A stretch of 64,000 nucleotides of DNA, taken from the NCBI GenBank assembly GCA_049889415.1, contig JBMHDL010000003.1, forward strand, positions 310,001 through 374,000, given 5' to 3'. Under the pieces are notes generated by a model. It was not told where the DNA came from. It saw only the letters and a list, made by a program, of their open reading frames with translations, and did not search any database. Of the stretch, positions 16,976 to 25,177 are shown piece by piece (within the stretch, counting starts at the first letter, position 1; every line of letters starts with the position of its first letter). This stretch comes from JAYQKL01 sp049889415 (GTDB taxonomy: Bacteria; Pseudomonadota; Alphaproteobacteria; RS24). Position numbers and translations under genes: made by a program.

Positions 16976-18264
16976 AAAAGACACTGCTAGCCCTATCCCT
17001 CATCTTGCCCTCAACAGCCATGGCTGAAATCAGCTATCAGGACATTCTCAAAGACCCTGACAATGTGGCACTGAACAGGGAATATGCGTCAGAACGCCTG
17101 CAACAAGGCGATCCCAAGGCCGCTTTGGCGGCGATTGAGCGGGTTCTGGTGCAACAACCGACGAACTTGCCTGCACGGCTGTTACGCGCTCGTATTTTGA
17201 TGGCGATGGGCAGTGATCTACAGGCCCGCGGGGAACTGGAAGCTCTGGCCATTCTACCTCTTAATGAAGAGATTTCCCAAGAGGTCAGCAAAATGCTTGC
17301 TGCGCTTGACCGCAGACAGTCCAGATGGACGAGCATGGCCAACATCAGCTTCGGCTATCTGGACGGCGACAATGTCAACAGCTTCCCGAACTCCGGACAG
17401 GCTGAATTGCCGCAAGGCACGTCTGATTTCGTCAGCTCTAACGGGGCGCGGGAGTTTGATACCCCGGTCAGTGACGAAGCCCTGACATCAAGCATCAGCC
17501 TGTATACGGAATACGATCTGATGAACCAGGCGGCTGACAAGTTGTTTTTCAGCCTCAACGCCTCTGAGGTTTTCGACAGCGACACCGAATTCATGGAATA
17601 TACCAGCTTCGGTTTTAGTGCAGGCGCGAAGCTGAACCGCTTCGGCCTCAGCATCATACCGAGTGTGAGCTATGCTGAGATAGACAGCAACACCCAGCCC
17701 GACACCGTGTTCGAGAATATCGGACTGAACATAAGCAAAAGCATCTCAGCCAAAACCACGCTCTACACCACCTTGTCGGCAAACCGTCGGGATTACAAAA
17801 CAAGCGCGGACTACCCGTCAGCCGACAATTCCGACACAGAAACGCTATCTGCCAGCATCGGCGCCAGCATTGCATTGGGTAACCGCTGGCGCGCCAACCT
17901 GTCAGCGAGCATGCAAGAAGTGGAAGCAGACCTGGCAGCGGCACAATATAATTCAAAAGATGCGCAATATATCTCGCTGTCCCTGCAGGGCATGATTGCC
18001 GCCGGCCAGATAGTCACCTTCGCTGTCCGGTCCGGGGAAAGCGATCATGATGCCCCCGACTCCGGTGCCCAGCGCATCCGTGAAGATGATATTTCGGCCT
18101 ACAGTGTGAACTATCAACTCATGGGTGAAGTTCTGCACCCGGCCCTCAGCGGTTTCCGCCTGATTGCCGGCTATGCCAAAACCGAGACTGAGTCGAACAT
18201 TCTGCAATTCGACAATGACAAGAAGACCAAGTCCCTTATGGTGAGCTACAGCAAGCCGTTTTAA
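16972..18264 (+). CDS. TPR plus outer-membrane beta-barrel protein (Slam/DUF560-like)
   Basis: A 430-residue predicted outer-membrane protein. A signal peptide ends in STAMA near residue 18. Next come two TPR-like units in about residues 30-115 (GDPKAALAAIERVLVQQP, then ARLLRARILMAMG). The remaining 300 residues have alternating amphipathic strands and end in aromatic Phe after VSYSKP, the beta-barrel assembly signal. Slam proteins (surface lipoprotein assembly modifiers) share this layout. Translationally coupled to the FecR-domain gene, so that protein is a candidate client. Assigned by architecture; a non-Slam porin-like barrel is possible. Confidence 0.72.
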   Translation: MKKTLLALSLILPSTAMAEISYQDILKDPDNVALNREYASERLQQGDPKAALAAIERVLVQQPTNLPARLLRARILMAMGSDLQARGELEALAILPLNEEISQEVSKMLAALDRRQSRWTSMANISFGYLDGDNVNSFPNSGQAELPQGTSDFVSSNGAREFDTPVSDEALTSSISLYTEYDLMNQAADKLFFSLNASEVFDSDTEFMEYTSFGFSAGAKLNRFGLSIIPSVSYAEIDSNTQPDTVFENIGLNISKSISAKTTLYTTLSANRRDYKTSADYPSADNSDTETLSASIGASIALGNRWRANLSASMQEVEADLAAAQYNSKDAQYISLSLQGMIAAGQIVTFAVRSGESDHDAPDSGAQRIREDDISAYSVNYQLMGEVLHPALSGFRLIAGYAKTETESNILQFDNDKKTKSLMVSYSKPF

Positions 18265-18286
18265 GGCTGCCGTATAAGTTTCAGAG

Positions 18287-18363
18287 TGGCGAACCCTGCA
18301 GGACTCGAACCTGCAACCTGCTGCTTAGAAGGCAGCTGCTCTATCCAGTTGAGCTAAGGGTCC
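18287..18363 (-). tRNA. tRNA-Arg (anticodon TCT)
   Basis: A 77-nt cloverleaf with encoded CCA. The acceptor GGACCCT pairs with AGGGTTC (one G-U), the anticodon loop is CTTCTAA giving TCT, and the T arm contains GGTTCGAGTCC. It decodes AGA. It lies 22 bp after the outer-membrane barrel gene and on the opposite strand. Confidence 0.97.
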
Positions 18364-18382
18364 CTGTTCTGTCACGGGCCTG

Positions 18383-18688
18383 TTAATGCGTCCAGGCGCC
18401 CACCCTGTCATGACGGAAATTGTCAGAGTAGGATTTCGGGACGCGCCCGCGTTTATGCGGTTTTTGCACACGATAGGCAACACCCTTTGATTTGGCATAG
18501 GCTTCAGCCTCTTGCAGAGTATCAAACTGCAGCCGCACCTGTACGGTCGTTTCAGAACCGCCGACCCAGCCGGTCAACGGGTCACTTTGCTTGGTTTTTT
18601 CCGGGACATACTCAAAAATCCAGGATTTTGTGTTGGCCATTCCGGACTGCATGGCAGTTTTGGCGGGCTGGTAAATGCGTGCAAACAT
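18383..18688 (-). CDS. NADH dehydrogenase accessory subunit, NDUFS4 family (ETC complex I subunit)
   Basis: A 101-residue homologue of the mitochondrial complex I 18-kDa accessory subunit, found in alphaproteobacteria. It is recognised from ARIYQPAKTAMQSG at the start, then WIFEYVPE and the C-terminal KPHKRGRVPKSYSDNFR, near-identical in style to NDUFS4. It probably binds the peripheral arm of complex I in the cytoplasm. ATG 18688 is chosen since GGAGAT lies in front of it; an ATG four codons upstream lacks a site. It is downstream of a tRNA gene and a P450 gene, with no nuo genes near. Marks the genome as alphaproteobacterial. Confidence 0.93.
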   Translation of the reverse strand: MFARIYQPAKTAMQSGMANTKSWIFEYVPEKTKQSDPLTGWVGGSETTVQVRLQFDTLQEAEAYAKSKGVAYRVQKPHKRGRVPKSYSDNFRHDRVGAWTH

Positions 18689-18752
18689 GGCTATCTCCAT
18701 TCAAATCCTATATCGCCAAAATCGCCTTTGGTTTCAAGCAAAATATCACGTC

Positions 18753-20087
18753 TCAGCGACCAAGATTGACTTCCAGTGACGTGATGGCGCTGACCAGCGT
18801 GTTGGGGGCATGGGAGTCCTTCCCCGTCCAGCGAATGTCAGGAAAACGCGCCAGCAGGCGCTCATAGGCAACTTCCAACTGCATAATAGCAATGCGTTTA
18901 CCGAGGCAATTATGCGGCCCATACCCAAAGGCGATATGCTGGTCGGCATTCGGTCTCAGAATATCAAACCGGGTCGGGTCATCAAAAATTTCCGGATCAC
19001 GATTGGCTGCTCCGTAATAGAACACGACCTTCTCGCCGGCTGCCATTTTCTGTCCCCTTACGGTGTAATCCTGAGTCAGTGTACGGCGCATGTTGATGAC
19101 GGGCGACACCAAACGCAGGGCTTCCTGCGCCATATTTTGTATTTTTGACGGGTCATCAAGGCATATCTGTTTCTGTTCCGGATTTTCACTCAACAAACGC
19201 ATGGTACCTGAGATCGAATTGCGGGCCGTGTCATTGCCGGCAAACAGTATCAACAACCATGAACCGTCAAGATAAGCCTGCGACAGGGGTTGGTCCTCAA
19301 TTTCGGCCTGGGCGATACAAGTCAGCAGGTCGTCACGGGGGTTTTTTCGCCGGTCGGCCAAAACCCGCTCGCCATATTTGAACATTTGCCGGACATTATA
19401 CAAAAATTTAACCATGAATATGGGGCTGACACCGCCCCGGTCACGTGTCGCAAAATAATGTTGCGCCAGTTCTAGATAATGCATCCAGCGAATTAGCCGG
19501 GGTCGGTCCTTTTCATCAACGCCCAGCATTTCGGACAGGGTGAACATTGGTATGTGCTCTGAAAAATTCGACACAAGGTCAAGCGTTCCACCCCTTTCCA
19601 CCATGCCGTCCAGCAATCTGTCAACATGGGCCTCCACTTTGCCGCGCAGGCGTTGGGTGAAATCCGGAGTGAAAAAGTGCCGGTGCTGCATCCGCAAGGG
19701 CGTATGCGCCTGTCGGTCAAGACAAATCAAATTATTGACGGCCGCCCGGGAAAGTCTGGTCTCGCGCTCTCTTTTGAAACCGGTGGTCAGAAAAATACTG
19801 CCGGCCTGGGATGAGAAAACCTGCGGCAGCACTTCCGCCTCCTTGATGTCCGCATATTTGGTAAGTGCCCAATAACCCTTGAAATCCGGATATTTATCAT
19901 CGAATTCAATCCATGCCACCGGCGCCTGCTCGCGGAGATTGTCATAATGGTCAAATGGCTGCCCCGCCTCAAAAGTGTAGACGTCCGAAATATTCGGCCC
20001 GTCCGGCACCTCAAAAACCGGCGTGTGCCGGGGAGCCGGATGCGCCTCTTCCTCTTTCAGCATGGTTTCGGAGACCGGCTCAAGCAT
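18753..20087 (-). CDS. Cytochrome P450
   Basis: A haem-thiolate monooxygenase of 444 residues, soluble bacterial type. The I-helix oxygen-activation motif is FAGNDTARNS near residue 275, the K-helix ExxR is in EALRLV, and the haem ligand is the Cys of FGYGPHNCLGKR near residue 390. The substrate is unknown. No ferredoxin or ferredoxin reductase gene is adjacent, so electrons must come from elsewhere. The start at ATG 20087 overlaps the upstream membrane-protein gene by 8 bp; ATG 20063 is an alternative. Co-transcription with that gene is likely. Confidence 0.95.
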   Translation of the reverse strand: MLEPVSETMLKEEEAHPAPRHTPVFEVPDGPNISDVYTFEAGQPFDHYDNLREQAPVAWIEFDDKYPDFKGYWALTKYADIKEAEVLPQVFSSQAGSIFLTTGFKRERETRLSRAAVNNLICLDRQAHTPLRMQHRHFFTPDFTQRLRGKVEAHVDRLLDGMVERGGTLDLVSNFSEHIPMFTLSEMLGVDEKDRPRLIRWMHYLELAQHYFATRDRGGVSPIFMVKFLYNVRQMFKYGERVLADRRKNPRDDLLTCIAQAEIEDQPLSQAYLDGSWLLILFAGNDTARNSISGTMRLLSENPEQKQICLDDPSKIQNMAQEALRLVSPVINMRRTLTQDYTVRGQKMAAGEKVVFYYGAANRDPEIFDDPTRFDILRPNADQHIAFGYGPHNCLGKRIAIMQLEVAYERLLARFPDIRWTGKDSHAPNTLVSAITSLEVNLGR

Positions 20088-20433
20088 GGCGGGGGCTTTT
20101 TCCAAAGACGAGATGGAACAGGCAAATGCCGACAACAATGACATCCATCAGGGCAAAGACATATGTCATCGGGGTCGGAGTCAACATGATGATCCGGTAC
20201 AAAGCCCCGGCACCAAGCAATCCCGGCCAAAAAATCCCGACCCACAGGCCGATATGCGGGCGGGTCAGCAACAACCACCCCACAACCACAAAGGTACTGC
20301 CGAACAGGGCGCCGTTAATGTTTTCGGGGTTTTGCACCCCGACAAGCGGCAGTTGCAGGACATGCACCGCAGCAGAAATGATCATCAGCCAGCCGGCGAG
20401 CCGAATTGAAACGTTTTGTGATGATGTCGTCAT
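20080..20433 (-). CDS. Small four-helix membrane protein upstream of P450
   Basis: A 117-residue protein with four predicted transmembrane helices (around residues 12-30, 40-57, 63-80 and 88-108) and short loops; I do not recognise a family. ATG 20433 has a strong GGGGAA site; the longer frame to 20559 is not used. The stop lies inside the start of the P450 gene, so translation of the two is coupled and they probably act together. Possible roles include membrane anchoring of a redox partner or substrate handling, but nothing in the sequence proves either. Confidence 0.8.
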   Translation of the reverse strand: MTTSSQNVSIRLAGWLMIISAAVHVLQLPLVGVQNPENINGALFGSTFVVVGWLLLTRPHIGLWVGIFWPGLLGAGALYRIIMLTPTPMTYVFALMDVIVVGICLFHLVFGKSPRHA

Positions 20434-20457
20434 AATATGTTCCCCATAGAAAATTTT

Positions 20458-20511
20458 AGGCAGGTCCGGTTCGGCTGTCAAAAAAATAAAGCAGGCCGAA
20501 CTGGCTTGCCT
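20458..20511. repeat. Long imperfect inverted repeat between divergent genes
   Basis: Bases 20458-20475 and 20495-20511 form an inverted repeat (arms near AGGCAGGTCCGGTTCGGC and its complement, with three differences and one bulge). The loop is A-rich, 19 nt. It lies between the small membrane protein gene and the DUF3137 gene, which point away from each other. It is not followed by a T tract, so it is not a standard terminator; an operator or a structured leader is possible. Confidence 0.5.
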
Positions 20512-20576
20512 AACGGGGGCAAATGATGACATGTTCGGGGGTGAGTTCAGTTGCGTCACTGTTTTGGAGAGTTTAC

Positions 20577-21644
20577 ATGTTTGACTTCAAGGAACACACC
20601 GAACCGGAAAAAGGGTTTGGAAAGATCTGGGATGAAATGATCCGTCCCGGGCTTGAGGACTATGCCGTCACATATAAAAAAGTATATCGTCAATATATTG
20701 GCGGTATCTTGGCTGCAACCTTCCTTTTTTTCGGATATGTCGGTTATTTACTTGCCACAACCGACGCCAAGGAACTGGATACGACACAATCCGTCATTCT
20801 GATAGCCGTCCTTCTATCCGCCATGGCATTAGTTTACGTCGGGTATGCCGGATATGAGAACCTCAAGAAAAATACAGGCCTTCACTTCAAACAGGCAATT
20901 GACAGACATTTCCAGGAATTGATGTCCGAGGACACTGAGACGGAACCGTATCTTGAGGTCATCAAAACCCTGCAGGAGGAAGACCTGCTGCCAACGAATA
21001 CACGCCTCTATGACGGTGCGTCCCCCTATAAGGGCACACACCGTGGCTGTGACTTCAGTTTTTTCGTGACGGAGAGTTTTGACGTCAGCCGCAACCATTC
21101 GGTTCGCGAAAACTCCATACACAACATGACCCGTGAGGAAACCGTCAACCGCCATACCTATCTTGTCCTGCAACTCAAGCTGAAAGAGCCAAGCCCCGGC
21201 TATATCAAAATTGAGACCGATTACGGCCGCATCCTGAACTTTATCCGCAGTTGGTGGTTTGAACGCGACATGGTACGGTTTGACGATCCAGTGTTTGAAA
21301 AGCGCTTTGAAGTCACCGCCGATGACGAGGCGCAGGCACGCAAGCTGGTGGATAAGGCTTTGCGTGAAAACCTTGTCGGCCTTCAGAACTATTTCGGTAA
21401 AACCGGACTGTATTTCCCGGAGCCGAAAACCCCGTTCTTTCAGACCACTCGGAAAGTCTTTGCGACCATTCAAGGGGACTGGCTGACCATCGGCATTTAT
21501 GGCCTGAAGGATGTTACCGGAACAGAGATGATTTTCACCTCTCCGGACAAAATCGTTGAAGCGGCCCGAACATCCATCTCAAGGGTCTCGCAAATCCCCT
21601 TCATCATTGACAATTTCAAAGACAATGATGACATACTGGCTTAG
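20577..21644 (+). CDS. DUF3137 family membrane protein
   Basis: A 355-residue DUF3137 protein of unknown function. Two transmembrane helices lie near residues 42-62 and 72-95 and are followed by a large soluble domain containing the family pattern ASPYKGTHRGCDFSF. ATG 20577 is preceded by TTGGAGAG. The soluble part ends with IFTSPDKIVEAARTSI-like sequence. Followed 50 bp later by a small membrane protein gene on the same strand. No context suggests a pathway. Confidence 0.85.
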   Translation: MFDFKEHTEPEKGFGKIWDEMIRPGLEDYAVTYKKVYRQYIGGILAATFLFFGYVGYLLATTDAKELDTTQSVILIAVLLSAMALVYVGYAGYENLKKNTGLHFKQAIDRHFQELMSEDTETEPYLEVIKTLQEEDLLPTNTRLYDGASPYKGTHRGCDFSFFVTESFDVSRNHSVRENSIHNMTREETVNRHTYLVLQLKLKEPSPGYIKIETDYGRILNFIRSWWFERDMVRFDDPVFEKRFEVTADDEAQARKLVDKALRENLVGLQNYFGKTGLYFPEPKTPFFQTTRKVFATIQGDWLTIGIYGLKDVTGTEMIFTSPDKIVEAARTSISRVSQIPFIIDNFKDNDDILA

Positions 21645-21694
21645 GTCACTCATGCCTGGCGACCTTTACCAGCCCCTTATAACCTGGAGGTTCC

Positions 21695-21889
21695 ATGGCG
21701 AAACGTTTCATCCAATCCCCGATTACCAAATTCATTGTATATCTCGCGCTTTTCGTGTCAGCGGGCAATGAAATTTATGAGCTGGTAGAAGGACTCGGGG
21801 CCCATCATGGCATGCTGTTTTATGCAATCCTGAAATTTTTGGAATTGTTTGAAACCGCCTATGAGACCGCAGCCGTCAAGGCTGAGTAA
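21695..21889 (+). CDS. Small membrane protein, 64 residues
   Basis: A hypothetical protein with one or two hydrophobic segments (about residues 12-24 and 36-50). A strong ribosome site, CTGGAGG, lies 8 bases before ATG 21695. It follows the DUF3137 gene at 50 bp and is probably its operon partner. I do not recognise a family. Acidic and small residues dominate the end (YETAAVKAE). Confidence 0.7.
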   Translation: MAKRFIQSPITKFIVYLALFVSAGNEIYELVEGLGAHHGMLFYAILKFLELFETAYETAAVKAE

Positions 21890-21975
21890 GTTGCCATATA
21901 CCCTGAGCCCCCCTGCGAAGGCGGAGAGGCCATGTTACTTCAGACATTGGCAAAGGAAGCGGCATGCGCAGAAAA

Positions 21976-22052
21976 TGGTCGGAGTTGCAGGATTCGAACC
22001 TGCGACCCCCTGGTCCCAAACCAGGTGCGCTACCAGACTGCGCCAAACTCCG
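21976..22052 (-). tRNA. tRNA-Pro (anticodon TGG)
   Basis: A 77-nt cloverleaf with encoded CCA. Acceptor CGGAGTT pairs with AACTCCG, the anticodon loop is TTTGGGA (TGG) closed by CCTGG/CCAGG, and the T arm holds GGTTCGAATCC. It decodes CCN proline codons. A second proline tRNA (GGG) lies at 36023. Confidence 0.97.
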
Positions 22053-22121
22053 ACACTGAGTACGTCGGAGTGATACAATTTAGCTGGTGGCAAAGCAAGC
22101 AGAAAACAGACAAAAAAACCC

Positions 22122-22730
22122 TTAATTTGTTCCCGACCCGCTAATTGCAAGAAATGGCTCTATCAGCCGTGCACGTGTCGCCATCAGCCCTTTCGGACCC
22201 TTTCCATAGGCCACTTCTATCTGCTGACCTTGACGGATATCTTCAATGCCGGACTCCCGCAGCACCTCCATATGAACAAATATATCTGGCATGTCGGGGC
22301 CTGATGTCACAAAGCCGTAGCCCTTGATGCGGTTGAACCATTTGACTTCCACCAAAGTAAAATCACTCACCTCTTCAATATTTCCCAAAATATTTGTAGG
22401 TCTTTGGCGAAATTCCGGAATGACGGCGTTGCTGTTGTCTATGGCGATAATCTTGTCAACCTGACGACCCTGATCGAGGGTGATGATTTGACATTTCACT
22501 TTGGCGCCAGGGTAAATCATATCGTGACCCGATCGCCTGAGTACGGAATGATGGACGAGTATGTCCCCGGCTCCGTCGTCAGGAATTATGAAACCAAAGC
22601 CTTTTTTGGGATCGAACCATTTCACCTCACCGCTCACAGGTGGGGATGATTGAGCGGCCTGGGACTTTGGTGACAGGGACTCAACAGATGCTTCGCCCTC
22701 AACAGGACGTATTTCTTTTTCTTGTGACAT
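22122..22730 (-). CDS. Cold-shock protein with two CSD domains
   Basis: A 202-residue single-stranded nucleic-acid-binding protein. Two cold-shock domains each keep both RNA-binding motifs: VKWFDPKKGFGFI with ILVHHSVL (about 36-60), and VKWFNRIKGYGFV with DIFVHMEVL (about 128-160). An acidic/Ser-rich N-terminal tail precedes them. Double-domain CspA-like proteins of this size occur in alphaproteobacteria; they act as RNA chaperones or in stationary-phase and cold adaptation. Start ATG 22730 follows an AGAAGTGTACC leader without a strong SD. The upstream nhaD terminator separates it from nhaD. Confidence 0.93.
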   Translation of the reverse strand: MSQEKEIRPVEGEASVESLSPKSQAAQSSPPVSGEVKWFDPKKGFGFIIPDDGAGDILVHHSVLRRSGHDMIYPGAKVKCQIITLDQGRQVDKIIAIDNSNAVIPEFRQRPTNILGNIEEVSDFTLVEVKWFNRIKGYGFVTSGPDMPDIFVHMEVLRESGIEDIRQGQQIEVAYGKGPKGLMATRARLIEPFLAISGSGTN

Positions 22731-22796
22731 GGTACACTTCTATTATTCTTGTTCTTCTTATAAGTGCGATTAAATTCGCTTGTTTGAAGTATAGCA

Positions 22797-22839
22797 CAAA
22801 AAAGACCACCGAGTGAAGTTTTGAATTTCACTCGGTGGT
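22797..22839 (-). terminator. Rho-independent terminator of nhaD
   Basis: A perfect 13-bp stem (ACCACCGAGTGAA at 22805-22817 against 22827-22839) with a 9-nt loop. On the minus strand it is followed by TCTTTTTTG. It lies 35 bp after the nhaD stop and ahead of the cold-shock gene. Confidence 0.93.
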
Positions 22840-22874
22840 TCAATTAGTTGTGAAGCTATTGCTTAAGAGAAGCC

Positions 22875-24290
22875 TTAGTTCAGAGATAGCGGAACGTTAT
22901 CAAACAGATCCGCATTGATGATGAGATGGGCGTAAATGCTGGCTGCATATCCGAGAGCAATGGCCCATGTCCATTTCAAATGCGAGAAGAACGTGTAGTA
23001 CCCACGTGCCTGCCCCATCAGCGCAACACCGGCGGCTGATCCGATTGACAGCATGGAGCCGCCGACACCGGCCGTCAAGGTGGCCAGAAGCCATTGCCCC
23101 TGATCCATAGCAGGGAACATGGTCAATACGGCGAACATGACCGGAATATTATCAACTATCGCCGACAAGATACCGACCAGAATATTCGCATTGGTTGCCC
23201 CCAAATCGCCATACATGAATTCAGAAGCCAAAGCCATGTAACCAAAGACGGACAGGCCGCCGACACACATCAGAACGCCATAGAAGAACAGCAACGTGTC
23301 CCATTCTGCCCGGGCCACTTTGGAAAACACGTCAAACGGCCCATTCGCATAACTTGAGTTTTCCCCCTGTTTTTTCAGGTAAAAACCGAAGAAACCCAGA
23401 ACACCCAGACCTGACATCATGCCAAAAACCGGCGGCAAGTGGAAAAACTGGTGACCTGAAACCGTGAAAGCGATGGTCAGCAGAAACAAAAGGACGATCC
23501 GCTTGGCGCCTGGCTTCATGGTGACACCGGCCTCAGTGCTTTCCGGCTGTTCATTTGGAACGGCAAAATGCATGATCGCCGCTGGGACGAGATAATTGAT
23601 GACTGAAGGGAAGAAAATTGCAAAGAATTCGAAGAAACCAAGAACCCCTTTCTGCCAGACCATCAATGTCGTGATGTCTCCAAACGGGCTGAAAGCCCCC
23701 CCGGCATTGGCTGCAATAACAATATTGATGCAGGCAATGGAAATAAACACAATATTGCCGGCACCTACGGCCATGACGACCGCGCACATCAGCAGGGCCG
23801 TGGTCAGATTATCTGCTATCGGGGAGATGAAAAACGCAAGAACACCGGTAATCCAGAAAACCTGACGGAAGCTGAAATTTTTGGCGACAAGCCAAGACCG
23901 CAGCGCTTCAAACACATTCCGTTCGGTCATCGCGTTAATAAAGGTCATGGCAACCAGAAGGAAGATGAACAGTTCAGCAAATTCCAGGAACACATGTCTA
24001 AAGGCACCCTCCAAGGCATGAGTGTCATAGCCTTCATTACCGACACCGATCGCGACTACGGCCCAGATCAGGCCGGCCGCAACCATGACAGGCTTTGATT
24101 TGGGCAGATGAATGAACTCCTCAGCCATGACCATCGAATACGCAATGACGAAGATGGCGATTGAAACAAGGCCGTAAATGGACCCTGTCATATTCAAGAC
24201 CAAAGCCCCCTCTGCAGCCTGAGCTGCGGATGGGACAGCCAAAAGGGCCGCCAAAGATACAAGTGAAAAGAATGAAAAGAATTTGGACAC
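22875..24290 (-). CDS. nhaD: Sodium/proton antiporter NhaD
   Basis: An integral inner-membrane Na+(Li+)/H+ antiporter of the ion-transporter superfamily. It has 471 residues and about a dozen hydrophobic segments, a cleavable-looking N-terminal sequence (VPSAAQAAEG) and conserved family blocks FISPIADNLTTALL and NAGGAFSPFGDITTLMVW, which contain the Asp/Thr residues used in ion binding. GTG 24290 is chosen, with AGGGAGG five bases upstream; the ATG at 24314 lies ahead of the SD. It is a monocistronic unit with its own terminator. Suggests a marine or saline/alkaline habitat (inference). Confidence 0.93.
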   Translation of the reverse strand: MSKFFSFFSLVSLAALLAVPSAAQAAEGALVLNMTGSIYGLVSIAIFVIAYSMVMAEEFIHLPKSKPVMVAAGLIWAVVAIGVGNEGYDTHALEGAFRHVFLEFAELFIFLLVAMTFINAMTERNVFEALRSWLVAKNFSFRQVFWITGVLAFFISPIADNLTTALLMCAVVMAVGAGNIVFISIACINIVIAANAGGAFSPFGDITTLMVWQKGVLGFFEFFAIFFPSVINYLVPAAIMHFAVPNEQPESTEAGVTMKPGAKRIVLLFLLTIAFTVSGHQFFHLPPVFGMMSGLGVLGFFGFYLKKQGENSSYANGPFDVFSKVARAEWDTLLFFYGVLMCVGGLSVFGYMALASEFMYGDLGATNANILVGILSAIVDNIPVMFAVLTMFPAMDQGQWLLATLTAGVGGSMLSIGSAAGVALMGQARGYYTFFSHLKWTWAIALGYAASIYAHLIINADLFDNVPLSLN

Positions 24291-24371
24291 ATATGCCTCC
24301 CTAGTGAATTTCACAAATACTACCGATTCGACATTGGAAAGAACAGTGAAATCGGATGGAAAACGGGTGTT

Positions 24372-25109
24372 TCAGGGCGTTTTTAGCTGCGACAAAGTTT
24401 CCCCGATCTCAAAATGGAGAACCAGGTCCGCCTGACTGTCAAGCGGGGTCTCATCACGGTTCAAAATGACCAATTTTGCGCCGCCATGTTTGGCAATCAG
24501 CGGAAACTGATTGGCCGGCGAAACGACCAGTGACGAACCTATGGCAAAGAACAAGTCACACTTCTGGGTTGCTTCCAGCGCCAACCGCATGGGCATTTCC
24601 GGCATGGGTTGACCGAACGAAATCGTAGCAGATTTTATGTGCCCCCCGCATTGGTTGCAATCCGGGGCTTTTCCGGTTTCATTGAAACGGGTTTTCACCT
24701 CATCCAACGCATAGCGTGTATGACAGGACAGGCAAGCTGCATAGGTTCCGTTGCCGTGCAATTCAATCACCTTGTCGGCGGGCACACCCGAGTTTTGGTG
24801 CAGATTATCAATATTTTGGGTGATTACATGCGAAACTTTACCCGACAGGACAAGTTCAGCGATTTTCAGATGACCTGCATTGGGCTCCGGCACTCCGATT
24901 TCCGCATCAAGCATGATTTTGCGGCGCCATGTTTCGTCCCGCATTTCCTGGGAGGCCATAAAATCCCCGAAGTCAATCGGCGCATATCTTGACCATACTC
25001 CATTGGGGGTTCGAAAATCAGGCACACCCGACTCTGTGCTTATGCCGGCACCGGTAAATACCACAATATTTTGGCTCTGCTGCACAAGGTCATTAAATTT
25101 CTCAAGCAT
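24372..25109 (-). CDS. cobB: NAD-dependent protein deacylase (sirtuin)
   Basis: A 245-residue class sirtuin removing acyl groups from lysine using NAD+. Motifs: VFTGAGIST-ESGVPDFR (NAD site, about 18-35), TQNIDNLH, catalytic His in ELHGNG, and two zinc pairs, CLSC and CNQC. ATG 25109 is chosen for the AGGAAA site. The residues that select succinyl groups in SIRT5-type enzymes (Tyr, Arg) are not evident in the expected stretch, so deacetylase activity is more likely (tentative). It is divergent from msrA by 68 bp. Confidence 0.93.
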   Translation of the reverse strand: MLEKFNDLVQQSQNIVVFTGAGISTESGVPDFRTPNGVWSRYAPIDFGDFMASQEMRDETWRRKIMLDAEIGVPEPNAGHLKIAELVLSGKVSHVITQNIDNLHQNSGVPADKVIELHGNGTYAACLSCHTRYALDEVKTRFNETGKAPDCNQCGGHIKSATISFGQPMPEMPMRLALEATQKCDLFFAIGSSLVVSPANQFPLIAKHGGAKLVILNRDETPLDSQADLVLHFEIGETLSQLKTP

Positions 25110-25177
25110 AAAGCTCAATTTCCTATTAAGATGGTATGTCTAAAACAATATCTGGATAACAGAATATAGAGGCTCCC

